Of a DNA stretch of 64,000 nt, positions 35,542 to 43,320 are shown piece after piece. Origin of the DNA: Lachnoclostridium sp. (GTDB lineage Bacteria > Bacillota > Clostridia > Lachnospirales > Lachnospiraceae); assembly GCA_021770065.1 (NCBI GenBank), contig JAETRR010000008.1, forward strand, positions 16,566 through 80,565, in the 5' to 3' direction. Below the pieces are notes generated by a model. That model searched no databases. It was given only the letters and a program-made list of their open reading frames with translations, and was not told the origin of the DNA. Within the stretch, counting starts at the first letter, position 1. Each line of letters begins with the position of its first letter. Made by a program: the position numbers and the translations under genes.

Positions 35542-35874
35542 ATGAACAAAAAAATTCAAGCTATTTTGCACTCGGCAGGAATATTCCGCCATTACTATGG
35601 ATATAGTTATTTCCAGGATGCTGTCCTCCTGGCAGTAGAATGTCCGGACAGGCTGCAAAGTATCCGGAAAGAAATCTATCTTCCGATTGCCCAGAAGCAT
35701 CATACCACCGTCGCCAATGTTGAAAGAAATCTCCGCACAGTCCGTGATGCTCTTATAAAAAACGGCGGATTGGAAACTCTGGAAGCCATGATGGGATGTC
35801 CGCTGCCCTGCGGCAAGAAACCTTATCCAAAGGATCTCATCTGCATCTTTGTAGGATATTTAAGTGAACAGTAA
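35542..35874 (+). CDS. Stand-alone Spo0A C-terminal-type DNA-binding protein
   Basis: 110 residues from ATG 35542 behind AAGGAGGG. The sequence (HSAGIFRHYYGYSYFQDAVL, then YLPIAQKHHTTVANVERNLR and TVRDALIKNGG) matches the Spo0A_C helix-turn-helix family but has no receiver domain, so it is not controlled by phosphorelay in the usual way. Full Spo0A is about 260 residues. It is divergent from the polysaccharide operon with only 200 bases between, which makes it a candidate regulator of that operon or of its own promoter. DNA-binding specificity is inference. Confidence 0.8.
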   Translation: MNKKIQAILHSAGIFRHYYGYSYFQDAVLLAVECPDRLQSIRKEIYLPIAQKHHTTVANVERNLRTVRDALIKNGGLETLEAMMGCPLPCGKKPYPKDLICIFVGYLSEQ

Positions 35875-35962
35875 TGCAGACTGCCCAGAAAAACAGTCAA
35901 CAGGAAGTGAAAAATAAAACAGAATACTTTTCCGGCATCCGCAAACTGTACAGCCATGGATA

Positions 35963-35992
35963 CACAAAAAGGCTTCTGCCTTATTTTTCTCC
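35963..35992. terminator. Bidirectional terminator between convergent genes
   Basis: The stem AAGGC/GCCTT around a TTCT loop has AAAAA before it and TATTTTT after it, so it can act on both strands. It serves the Spo0A-C gene (plus) and the SGNH-like gene (minus). The rest of the 150-base gap shows nothing else. Confidence 0.65.
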
Positions 35993-36024
35993 CTCCTGGC
36001 ACTCTGATGCCTAAAAAGCAGAAA

Positions 36025-37095
36025 TCAATCCGGCATAAATAAAGACTCATAATCATAGGCCGTATAAAATTCAGATATCCTCTCATAGTATTCCCGGTAA
36101 TTCTCCTTTGTAAGCAGATGCTCTTTCTGCTTCATCCACCTGAGAATCTGAGAATTGATCTCCTCGCCGTAATGAATCTCATCCTTATAATTATCCAGAT
36201 CACAAATCATATCAAAAAGATCCGAAAAAGCAAACAGATAAATATTGTCATACTCCACCAGCAGCCGTGCAGCCTCCTCCTCAATAGCAAGCTGTTTCTT
36301 AAGCTCTCCTGTCTGATTCAGATTATCCCAGTAATAAATGCTGTATGGCGTAAAAAACAGATAAAAATCTATCTCCGGGTGCTCCTCTGCCAGATTCGTC
36401 ACATTCAGTGTGAGATTTTCCCGAAGCTTCTCAAAATCCGCATCCGTCACCTCCTGCACCTCATCTGTCCTGTCCGCCCTGTGATACACTGCATCCACTG
36501 CATCCTTCCCAAAGGAAAAAGCATGCATCCAGTTGCCGTAAACATCAAAATCCGTACTTTCCTGCCCGGAACACGTGAATCCGAAAACATCCTTTACATT
36601 ATGTAACAGCACATCTTTATTCAGAACATAGTAAACATCATTGTACAATACATCATCATACAAATAGTCCGGATAGGACTCCCTGTCATACCCGGTCTCA
36701 TCCGCATCCTCCAGAAGCCACAGCTTGTCAAGCCCCCGCACAACAAGCCTTATATCCGGATTGGCTTCCACCGCCTTCTCAAGATTATCATTAATCTCTT
36801 TATACATAGCTCCCGGAAAAGATACTTTCACGGAATGTACGCCGAACAGTTCGTCCAGTTCAGAAGTCTTAAAGTTCAGCGTCATGGAGGTTCCCGTAAT
36901 CACAGCGTCATAATCAAAGTGCTTCACAATCCCGTCATTCTGATATCTTTCGTTATTCAAAGGATAAGAAAGGCATTTGAGGGGCTTATGATAATGAAAA
37001 AACGGATCCACCAGCGCCGTCAGCGCCGCTGTTCCGGCCAGGCAGACGCCCAGAAGAACCAGTAAAGTTATTCCCCATTTTTTATCCGCATCCAA
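36025..37095 (-). CDS. DltD/AlgJ-like SGNH partner of an MBOAT acyltransferase
   Basis: 356 residues from a TTG start at 37095, with AGGAGG seven bases upstream. One N-terminal membrane helix (LLVLLGVCLAGTAALTALV) anchors the protein outside. The nucleophile block VITGTSMTLNFKTSELDEL (GTS) and a late DEIHYGEEINSQIL with the Asp-His pair match DltD/AlgX-type SGNH proteins. Such proteins take an acyl group from the MBOAT channel and put it on an extracellular polymer. The MBOAT gene lies 95 bases upstream in the same direction, so the two likely O-acetylate a surface glycan, possibly the capsule encoded next door. Confidence 0.78.
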   Translation of the reverse strand: MDADKKWGITLLVLLGVCLAGTAALTALVDPFFHYHKPLKCLSYPLNNERYQNDGIVKHFDYDAVITGTSMTLNFKTSELDELFGVHSVKVSFPGAMYKEINDNLEKAVEANPDIRLVVRGLDKLWLLEDADETGYDRESYPDYLYDDVLYNDVYYVLNKDVLLHNVKDVFGFTCSGQESTDFDVYGNWMHAFSFGKDAVDAVYHRADRTDEVQEVTDADFEKLRENLTLNVTNLAEEHPEIDFYLFFTPYSIYYWDNLNQTGELKKQLAIEEEAARLLVEYDNIYLFAFSDLFDMICDLDNYKDEIHYGEEINSQILRWMKQKEHLLTKENYREYYERISEFYTAYDYESLFMPD

Positions 37096-37125
37096 AGCAT
37101 TTCCTCCTAATTATAGTCGCTGCGC

Positions 37126-37183
37126 GACGGCACTAAAGGGTAAAGCCGCTTCGTGACGGCACTAAAGGGTAAAGCCGCTTCGT
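37126..37183. repeat. 29-bp perfect tandem repeat between MBOAT and SGNH genes
   Basis: Two identical 29-bp copies (37126-37154 and 37155-37183) each start GACGGCACTAAAGGG and end GCTTCGT. Just beyond is a small dyad GTCGC-TGC-GCGAC (37116-37128). The array fills the leader between the two co-directional genes; related GAAGCG-rich sequence occurs in the wzz-loaP gap. Role unknown. Confidence 0.85.
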
Positions 37184-37190
37184 CACACAC

Positions 37191-38645
37191 TTAAAAGTTA
37201 AAATATAAAAACGTGCTGACCCCCGAAAAAGAGCAGATGCACCAGACAAGCAGTACCACAGCCGCCAGCAGCCTTCCCGGGGTCGGTTCAAACGCCTTCA
37301 TCTTCTCATAAGCATTCTTCATCCCGAAAAGCATAAACAATGCCGTACCGGTAAACACAAGCAGAAAGAACTCCGGGCAGATACCTGTAAAAGGAATCAG
37401 GCTGTCCAGAAGCTGACATTCCGGCAGATAAAACCCGGCCGTCAGACCGGCGTCCACCGGGCCGAAATCAAAATCCGCTATCTTTCCAAGAAACATTGCC
37501 GCATCCCCGATACTGTCCGCCCTAAACAGCACCCAGGTCACATTCAGAAATAAAAAAGTCCCAAGCTGCCGGACGGCACGGGGAATTCTTTCCAGTATTC
37601 CCTTTAAAAGCCTGGTAAGCACGGAGCATACTCCGTGACAGGCTCCCCACAGCACAAAAGTCCAGTCTGCCCCGTGCCACAGTCCGCTCACCAGAAAAAC
37701 AAGCATCACATTCCGGCAGGTCACTGCCGTTCCTCTCCTGCTGCCTCCGAGAGGAATATAAATATATTTCGTAAAAAACCGTGTCAGGGTTATATGCCAC
37801 CGATCCCAGAACTCTGTAATCGTCGCCGCCCGGTAAGGGGAATTAAAATTCAGAGGCAGCTTAAGATTCATCATCCTCCCAAGCCCCACAGCCATGTCAC
37901 AGTATCCGCTGAAGTCAAAATAAATCTGAATTGTATAAAACAGCATCGCCAGAAACGCATTGGTACTGTCCAGCTCCCCTATATTGGCAAAGCCCCAGTT
38001 CACCCCGTTTCCAAAGGTATCCGCAATCAGGACCTTTTTCCCAAGCCCCAGCGCAAAAAGATAGATTCCCCTCACAAAATTGTCCCACTGAAAATGCTTC
38101 TTCTCCTCATCCATAAACTGGGGGATCAGCTCATCATGGGTCACAATAGGACCGGCAATCAGCTGCGGAAAATAAGTCACAAAGCAGGCATAATCAAGAA
38201 AACGGTACTCCGGCACCTCCCCCTTATAAGCATCGATCACAAAGGAAATCTGCTGAAAAGTAAAAAAACTGATTCCGAGAGGCAGCAGGATAGACTTCAA
38301 GGCAAAATTCCGTCCGCAAACCTCATTGAGATTCTCCAGAAAGAAATTGAAATACTTAAAATAAAACAAGATTCCCAGATTCAGCGCAAGCGCCCCTGCA
38401 AGAAGCCATTTTCTTCTGTTTTTCCCGGAACTTCTGCCCAGCAGCACATAAAAAAAATAATTGCACAGAATACTGAAAACAATAATAAGCAGATACTCTG
38501 CATGAAAATACCCGTAAAACCACAGAGACATCCCCAGCAGAAACGCCTGTGCAGACGTCCGCTTTCCAAAATGACTGCATCCAAAGTACCCTGCAATACA
38601 TAGAGGCAGAAAAACCAGCACAAATATGTATGAATTAAAAAGCAT
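37191..38645 (-). CDS. MBOAT-family membrane O-acyltransferase (AlgI/DltB type)
   Basis: 484 residues with about ten membrane helices, opening MLFNSYIFVLVFLPLCIAGYF as in AlgI/PatA relatives. The family signature FWDRWHITLTRFFTKYIYIP and the catalytic histidine in LVSGLWHGADWTFVLWG are both present. MBOAT proteins pass an acyl group, usually acetyl, through the membrane to an SGNH partner, here the gene immediately downstream. A candidate for O-acetylation of cell-surface polysaccharide. Confidence 0.88.
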   Translation of the reverse strand: MLFNSYIFVLVFLPLCIAGYFGCSHFGKRTSAQAFLLGMSLWFYGYFHAEYLLIIVFSILCNYFFYVLLGRSSGKNRRKWLLAGALALNLGILFYFKYFNFFLENLNEVCGRNFALKSILLPLGISFFTFQQISFVIDAYKGEVPEYRFLDYACFVTYFPQLIAGPIVTHDELIPQFMDEEKKHFQWDNFVRGIYLFALGLGKKVLIADTFGNGVNWGFANIGELDSTNAFLAMLFYTIQIYFDFSGYCDMAVGLGRMMNLKLPLNFNSPYRAATITEFWDRWHITLTRFFTKYIYIPLGGSRRGTAVTCRNVMLVFLVSGLWHGADWTFVLWGACHGVCSVLTRLLKGILERIPRAVRQLGTFLFLNVTWVLFRADSIGDAAMFLGKIADFDFGPVDAGLTAGFYLPECQLLDSLIPFTGICPEFFLLVFTGTALFMLFGMKNAYEKMKAFEPTPGRLLAAVVLLVWCICSFSGVSTFLYFNF

Positions 38646-38728
38646 TCCGTTCTCCCAAATCCGTTTCTCTTATGTCCAAACAATAACACTATCTTACCAT
38701 TCTTCCCTCCAAAAGGGAACTCCCTTTC

Positions 38729-38757
38729 TTGCATTTCCCCTCTGCCTGTGCTAAATT
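38729..38757 (+). promoter_or_regulatory. Promoter of yhcC, very close to the start codon
   Basis: TTGCAT (38729-38734), a 17-bp spacer and TAAATT (38752-38757). The -10 ends eight bases before the ATG at 38765, so the transcript would begin at or next to the start codon. No Shine-Dalgarno is visible upstream. Confidence 0.5.
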
Positions 38758-38764
38758 ATATACC

Positions 38765-39679
38765 ATGAGACCCTACAACAGCCTGAACGAATCCTTACAA
38801 AAACGCTTCGGCGAAAAACTATACAAACTTACCCTGAACATCGGCTGCACCTGCCCCAACCGCGACGGCACCTTAGGCACAGGAGGCTGTATCTTCTGCA
38901 GCGCCGGCGGTTCCGGCGAATTTGCAGGCAGTCCGGCGCTGTCTGTCACTGAACAGATCGAAGCGGGCATAGAATCCCTGTCCGGCAAACGCCCGGCACG
39001 GCGCTACATCGCCTATTTCCAGGCCTACACCAATACCTATGCACCTGTGGACTACCTGGAAAAAGTCTACCGGGAAGCCTTAGGCCACCCGAAGATCGCC
39101 GCCCTTGCCATAGCCACCCGGCCCGACTGCCTTCCCCCGGAAGTCCTGGAACTTCTTTCCGGCCTGAACGACGAGAAACCTGTCTGGATAGAGCTCGGCC
39201 TCCAGACCATCCACGAGGAAACGGCCGCCTTCATCCGAAGAGGTTATCCGCTCTCCGTCTTCTGCCAGGCAGTTGACGCCCTGCATGCCCGGAATCTGGA
39301 GATCATCGTCCACGTCATCCTCGGCCTTCCCGGGGAGACAAAGGAAATGATGCTGGAAACTATCCGCTATCTGAATACCTTACCGGTAAGCGGCATAAAA
39401 CTCCAGCTCCTGCATATATTAAAACATACCGACCTGGCCGGCTTCTACGAAGAGACAAGCTTCCATGTCCTCACCTTAGAGGAATATACGGATCTCGTCA
39501 TATCCTGCCTGGAAGTCTGCCGGCCGGACATCATCATCCACCGTCTGACCGGCGACGGCCCCAAAGACCTGCTCCTGGCCCCTGCCTGGAGCTCCGGAAA
39601 ACGCCAGGTTCTGAACACCATCCACAAAGAGCTGAAACAAAGAAACACCTGGCAAGGCAGATTATTCAACCCAAACTGA
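38765..39679 (+). CDS. TIGR01212-family radical SAM protein (YhcC-like)
   Basis: 304 residues from ATG 38765, which gives the usual family start MRPYNSLNESLQKRFG. The cluster-binding region has CTCPNRDG followed by GGCIFC, supplying the radical SAM cysteines, and later VIHVILGLPGETKEM and RLTGDGPKDLLLAP fit the family. The substrate is unknown. There is no Shine-Dalgarno and the promoter is close, so translation may be leaderless. It is followed 16 bases later by the DUF4364 gene. Confidence 0.85.
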   Translation: MRPYNSLNESLQKRFGEKLYKLTLNIGCTCPNRDGTLGTGGCIFCSAGGSGEFAGSPALSVTEQIEAGIESLSGKRPARRYIAYFQAYTNTYAPVDYLEKVYREALGHPKIAALAIATRPDCLPPEVLELLSGLNDEKPVWIELGLQTIHEETAAFIRRGYPLSVFCQAVDALHARNLEIIVHVILGLPGETKEMMLETIRYLNTLPVSGIKLQLLHILKHTDLAGFYEETSFHVLTLEEYTDLVISCLEVCRPDIIIHRLTGDGPKDLLLAPAWSSGKRQVLNTIHKELKQRNTWQGRLFNPN

Positions 39680-39695
39680 AAAAGGAGTCCCCAAA

Positions 39696-40208
39696 ATGTC
39701 CGAAACCCAGACCCTGTACAAACTAATCATCCTCTATATGCTGAACCGCGTCTCCTTCCCCCTGAGCAATGCCCAGCTCTCCGAGTTCATTCTGGACAGG
39801 GAATACACCGACTATTTTACCCTCCAGCAGGCTCTGTTTGAGCTGACCGACTCCTCTCTGATCCGACAGGAGAAACGGCACAACACCACCCTATGCCACA
39901 TCACCGAGGAAGGCCGCACCACCCTCACTTATTTTGAAAATAAAATATCCTCCGCTATCCGGGAGGATATTGACACCTTTCTCTCTGAACACAAATATAA
40001 GCTGCGCAATGAACATTCCACGCCGGCAGACTATTACCAGACGCCTGCCGGCGAATATGCCGCCCGCTGCCGGGTATTGGAGAGGGATTCCACGCTTGTG
40101 GATCTGACCCTCACCGTCCCCACAGAAGAACAGGCCAAAGCCATCTGCGGCCACTGGCGTGACAAGAGCAAAGAAATCTACGCTACGCTGATACAGTCTC
40201 TTTTGTAA
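39696..40208 (+). CDS. DUF4364 winged-helix protein
   Basis: 170 residues, beginning MSETQTLYKLIILYMLNRVS behind AAAAAGGAG. The N-terminal 80 residues have a winged-helix pattern (LSEFILDREYTDYFTLQQAL, then HITEEGRTTLTYFENKI), followed by a small alpha/beta domain. It matches the Firmicute DUF4364 family, thought to be DNA-binding regulators. Its 3' end overlaps the convergent MATE gene by 26 bases, so read-through transcripts would be antisense to each other. Confidence 0.8.
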   Translation: MSETQTLYKLIILYMLNRVSFPLSNAQLSEFILDREYTDYFTLQQALFELTDSSLIRQEKRHNTTLCHITEEGRTTLTYFENKISSAIREDIDTFLSEHKYKLRNEHSTPADYYQTPAGEYAARCRVLERDSTLVDLTLTVPTEEQAKAICGHWRDKSKEIYATLIQSLL

Positions 40209-41562
40209 GAGGCTGTATTTTGATCCGGTAAATTCTGCGAAACAGTATCGTACTCATAATCACTGCCACAATCTCCGCAATGGGAAACGCCCACCACACT
40301 GCATTCAGGCCGCTGATCTCCGCTAGCACAAACGCTGACGGAAGAATCACCAGAAGCTGACGGGCAACGGATACCATCAGACTGTAGACGCCGTTTCCCA
40401 AAGCCTGGAATATGGATCCTGCCACAATGTTATACCCGGCAAAAGAAAAGCTTAAGGAAATAATCCTAAGAGCCGGGACGCCGATGGCAAGCATGTCCGG
40501 GGAGGCCTCAAAGATACCAAGCAGCTGTGCTGTAAACACATGAAAACCTGCCAGCCCCACAAGCATAATCGTCACTGCTGCCCCGATACTGAGCCATGCA
40601 GTCTGCATAATCCGCTTCTTCTCCCGTGCCCCATAATTGTAGGCAATAATCGGCACCATCCCGTTGTTCAGTCCAAACACAGGCATAAAAATAAAACTCT
40701 GAAGCTTAAAATAAACTCCGAATACCGAAACGGCCGTGGAGGTAAACATCATCAGAATCTTATTGATGCCGAATACCATCACCGATCCAATGGACTGCAT
40801 AATAATAGAAGGAATTCCCACCTGATAGATCCGTTTGATGGTAGACATCTCAGGCCGGAAACCTTTCATATTGATATTAATCTCCTTATTTTTACGAAGA
40901 TTGAAAAATACGCCAAGCAGCATTCCGCAGATCTGCCCCACAACTGTGGCGACCGCTGCTCCCAGAACCTCCAGACGCGGAAAGCCAAACAGCCCGAAAA
41001 TCAAAATAGGATCCAGAATAATATTGATCACCGCCCCAAGCCCCTGGGTATACATATTATAAATCGTCAAGCCTGTAGACTGTAAAAGCCGCTCACTGAT
41101 CACTGCCAGAAACAGTCCGAAGGAAAAGACTGTAACCACAAACACATACTGGGTTCCGTAAAACAAAAGCTCCGGATCATCCGTCTGCACCAGATAGAAC
41201 TGCCGGGAGCCCAGAAGGCCCAGAACTGCAAATACCAGATAGCTTGCAATCCCCAGAAACAGTCCGTTCCGCGCCGCAAGATTCGCCTGCTCATACTGCT
41301 TTTCCCCCAAAGATCTGGAAAGCAGCGCATTGATACCCACACCCGTCCCCACAGACACTGCAATCATCAGATTCTGCACCGGGAAAGCCATGGACACGGC
41401 TGTGAGGGCATCCTCGTTAAGCCTCGCCACAAAGGCGCTGTCCACCACATTGTACAGAGCCTGTACCAGCATGGAAACAATCATGGGCATGGACATGGTA
41501 AATAATAATTTCGGGATGGGCATATTGCCCATTTTATTCTCTTTTTGTATTTCTTCTGCCAT
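40183..41562 (-). CDS. MATE-family multidrug/Na+ antiporter
   Basis: 459 residues with twelve membrane helices in two homologous halves (PIPKLLFTMSMPMIVSMLVQ and, after the middle, IKRIYQVGIPSIIMQSIGSV). It is a typical MatE exporter of cationic drugs or metabolites. It starts at ATG 41562 with AGGAG six bases upstream. That ribosome site directly follows the conserved 3' end of a leader element (41574-41601), which also covers the stop of the AI-2E gene. Confidence 0.88.
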   Translation of the reverse strand: MAEEIQKENKMGNMPIPKLLFTMSMPMIVSMLVQALYNVVDSAFVARLNEDALTAVSMAFPVQNLMIAVSVGTGVGINALLSRSLGEKQYEQANLAARNGLFLGIASYLVFAVLGLLGSRQFYLVQTDDPELLFYGTQYVFVVTVFSFGLFLAVISERLLQSTGLTIYNMYTQGLGAVINIILDPILIFGLFGFPRLEVLGAAVATVVGQICGMLLGVFFNLRKNKEININMKGFRPEMSTIKRIYQVGIPSIIMQSIGSVMVFGINKILMMFTSTAVSVFGVYFKLQSFIFMPVFGLNNGMVPIIAYNYGAREKKRIMQTAWLSIGAAVTIMLVGLAGFHVFTAQLLGIFEASPDMLAIGVPALRIISLSFSFAGYNIVAGSIFQALGNGVYSLMVSVARQLLVILPSAFVLAEISGLNAVWWAFPIAEIVAVIMSTILFRRIYRIKIQPLTKETVSA

Positions 41563-41573
41563 TATTTTCTCCT

Positions 41574-41601
41574 ATTCCAGTTCCGTAATATATTAATGTT
41601 T
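41574..41601 (-). repeat. Leader element copy E1 (minimal form), upstream of MATE
   Basis: On the minus strand AACATTAATATATTAC leads into the conserved CGGAACTGGAATAGGAG, which contains the ribosome site of the MATE gene. The internal stem is reduced to an AT-rich minimum. It overlaps the stop codon of the upstream AI-2E gene. Confidence 0.65.
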
Positions 41602-42711
41602 TCTCCGTATCTCGTTTAATCCTTCCGCCAGTTCCTTCACATCTTGAATTACATCCGCAAATGCTCCGGCCTGGTACAGGCTCACCAGAATCATACCGAT
41701 GGGCACAGCAATGATCATTCCGAATATACTGCTGACCTTATAACCGATAAACATGAAAAACAGCGTAGACAGCGGATCCAGGCCGATGCTGTCGCCCACA
41801 ATCTTCGGCTGTATCAGCTGCCGTACCAGCTGGCTTATGAGATAAATAATAATGAGCCCCACCGCAAACTGATAATCCGCACTTAAGATCTTCAGAACCG
41901 CCCAGGGAATAAGAGCTGTCCCCGTTCCGAAAAAAGGCAGGAAATCAAGAATTGCAATCAATATTGCCAGTAAAACCGCATAGTGAATCCGCAGGATAAG
42001 AAATCCCACAAGCAGAATCAGCGCCACTACACCCATGATCTTAAACTGGGCCTTAAAGTAGCCTCCTATGGCTTTTCGGAACTTTTCCGTAATAAAATGC
42101 CATTTTGTGCTGATCCACTCCGGAATATGTGCCTTGACAGCCTGCACAATCCGATCCCGTTCCGCGATAAAAAAGTACGCGGACAGAATTGCGAAAATCA
42201 CATGAATCAGCGCATTGGGGATATTTTTTGCCACCGTACCGGCTGCCTCAACCGTAGGTTTGCCGACAGCCCCGATCAAATCGCCCAGAGAGCTTGTCAG
42301 AGAATCCGTAAGACTTGCCGCACCCTCTCTCAGCTGCGGCGGAAACCGCGTGGAAAAGCCCTGGAGGTTCTCCCGAATCTCCTCCAAATCCTGTAAAAAA
42401 GAACCGTAAATATCGGGAAGTACGGCAATAAATCCATAAAGCTCCCGGATAATGGCAGTCACTGCAAAATATCCTCCCGTTACTACCAGAGCAATGGCTG
42501 TAATAATTATCAGCATGGAACTGTGGCGGCGCACCATCTTAAGCCGCCGCTCCATAAAACGCACCAGAGGGTTTGCCAGCATGGCAATGAGCCAGCCTAC
42601 CACAAAAGGCATAAAGAATACAAGCAGTTTCGGGGTCAGAACAAAAAAAAGCACAATCCCGGCCGCATATAACAGGATATTTATAAGGCAGCGCAGATAT
42701 TTTCCGGGCAA
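41593..42711 (-). CDS. AI-2E family transporter
   Basis: 372 residues from a TTG start at 42711 with GGAGGT seven bases upstream, directly abutting the engB stop. It has about eight membrane helices, opening with the pair IVLFFVLTPKLLVFFMPFVVG, and the family signature YKVSSIFGMIIAVPIGMILV near the end (UPF0118/AI-2E). Members export small molecules or act as Na+/H+ antiporters; the substrate here is unknown. It is co-oriented with engB and lon, so it may share their transcript. Confidence 0.85.
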   Translation of the reverse strand: MPGKYLRCLINILLYAAGIVLFFVLTPKLLVFFMPFVVGWLIAMLANPLVRFMERRLKMVRRHSSMLIIITAIALVVTGGYFAVTAIIRELYGFIAVLPDIYGSFLQDLEEIRENLQGFSTRFPPQLREGAASLTDSLTSSLGDLIGAVGKPTVEAAGTVAKNIPNALIHVIFAILSAYFFIAERDRIVQAVKAHIPEWISTKWHFITEKFRKAIGGYFKAQFKIMGVVALILLVGFLILRIHYAVLLAILIAILDFLPFFGTGTALIPWAVLKILSADYQFAVGLIIIYLISQLVRQLIQPKIVGDSIGLDPLSTLFFMFIGYKVSSIFGMIIAVPIGMILVSLYQAGAFADVIQDVKELAEGLNEIRRKH

Positions 42712-43320
42712 TTACTCCACCTCCGGTTCCTTTTTATCCTCTAAAATTGCCTCCATCTGTTCCCAGATCTCCTCCCTCCCCTGCTTCGTAAGGGCAGAGA
42801 ACGGAAGCACCGCTGTTCCCGGCTTTACATTCAGCCCGGTACGCACCATTTTCAAATGCTTCTGTATCTGGCTGCGGTTGATTTTATCCAGTTTTGTAGC
42901 TATGATAATCGGATCGTAGCCGTTGTAAACAATCCACTCATACATACGCCTGTCATTGGCCGACGGCTCATGGCGGATATCAATCAGAAGGAACAAGGCG
43001 CGAAGCCTTTTGGAACCGTGGAGGTAGCGCTCAATCAGCTTCCCCCACTGTTCCTTTACCTCCGGGCTCACCTTTGCATAGCCGTAGCCCGGCAGATCCA
43101 CCAGATACATGGCATCGTTGATGTTATAAAAGTTAATGGTCTGGGTCTTTCCCGGCTGCGCAGATGTCCGCGCCAGGGATTTCCGGTTCATCAGTGCATT
43201 GATGAGAGAGGATTTCCCCACATTGGACTTTCCGGCAAAAGCAATCTCCGGCAGGGTATTCTCCGGAAGCTTGCTGGTAATGCCGCACACGGTTTCCAGG
43301 TTTACATTTTTAATGATCAT
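42712..43320 (-). CDS. engB: Ribosome-assembly GTPase EngB/YsxC
   Basis: 202 residues. The TrmE-Era-EngA-EngB family motifs are clear: G1 GKSNVGKSS, G2 SAQPGKTQTINFY, G3 DLPGYGYA and G4 TKLDK. EngB/YsxC is essential for assembly of the 50S ribosomal subunit. It overlaps the lon stop by 11 bases, the conserved Firmicute lon-engB arrangement. Confidence 0.95.
   Translation of the reverse strand: MIIKNVNLETVCGITSKLPENTLPEIAFAGKSNVGKSSLINALMNRKSLARTSAQPGKTQTINFYNINDAMYLVDLPGYGYAKVSPEVKEQWGKLIERYLHGSKRLRALFLLIDIRHEPSANDRRMYEWIVYNGYDPIIIATKLDKINRSQIQKHLKMVRTGLNVKPGTAVLPFSALTKQGREEIWEQMEAILEDKKEPEVE

Noticed and set aside
37126..37183. 29-bp repeats as a minimal CRISPR
   Set aside because: The copies abut with no spacer.
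37635..38603. 322-codon plus-strand frame
   Set aside because: Antisense shadow of the MBOAT gene, which has clear catalytic motifs; composition rich in Lys, Pro and Gln.
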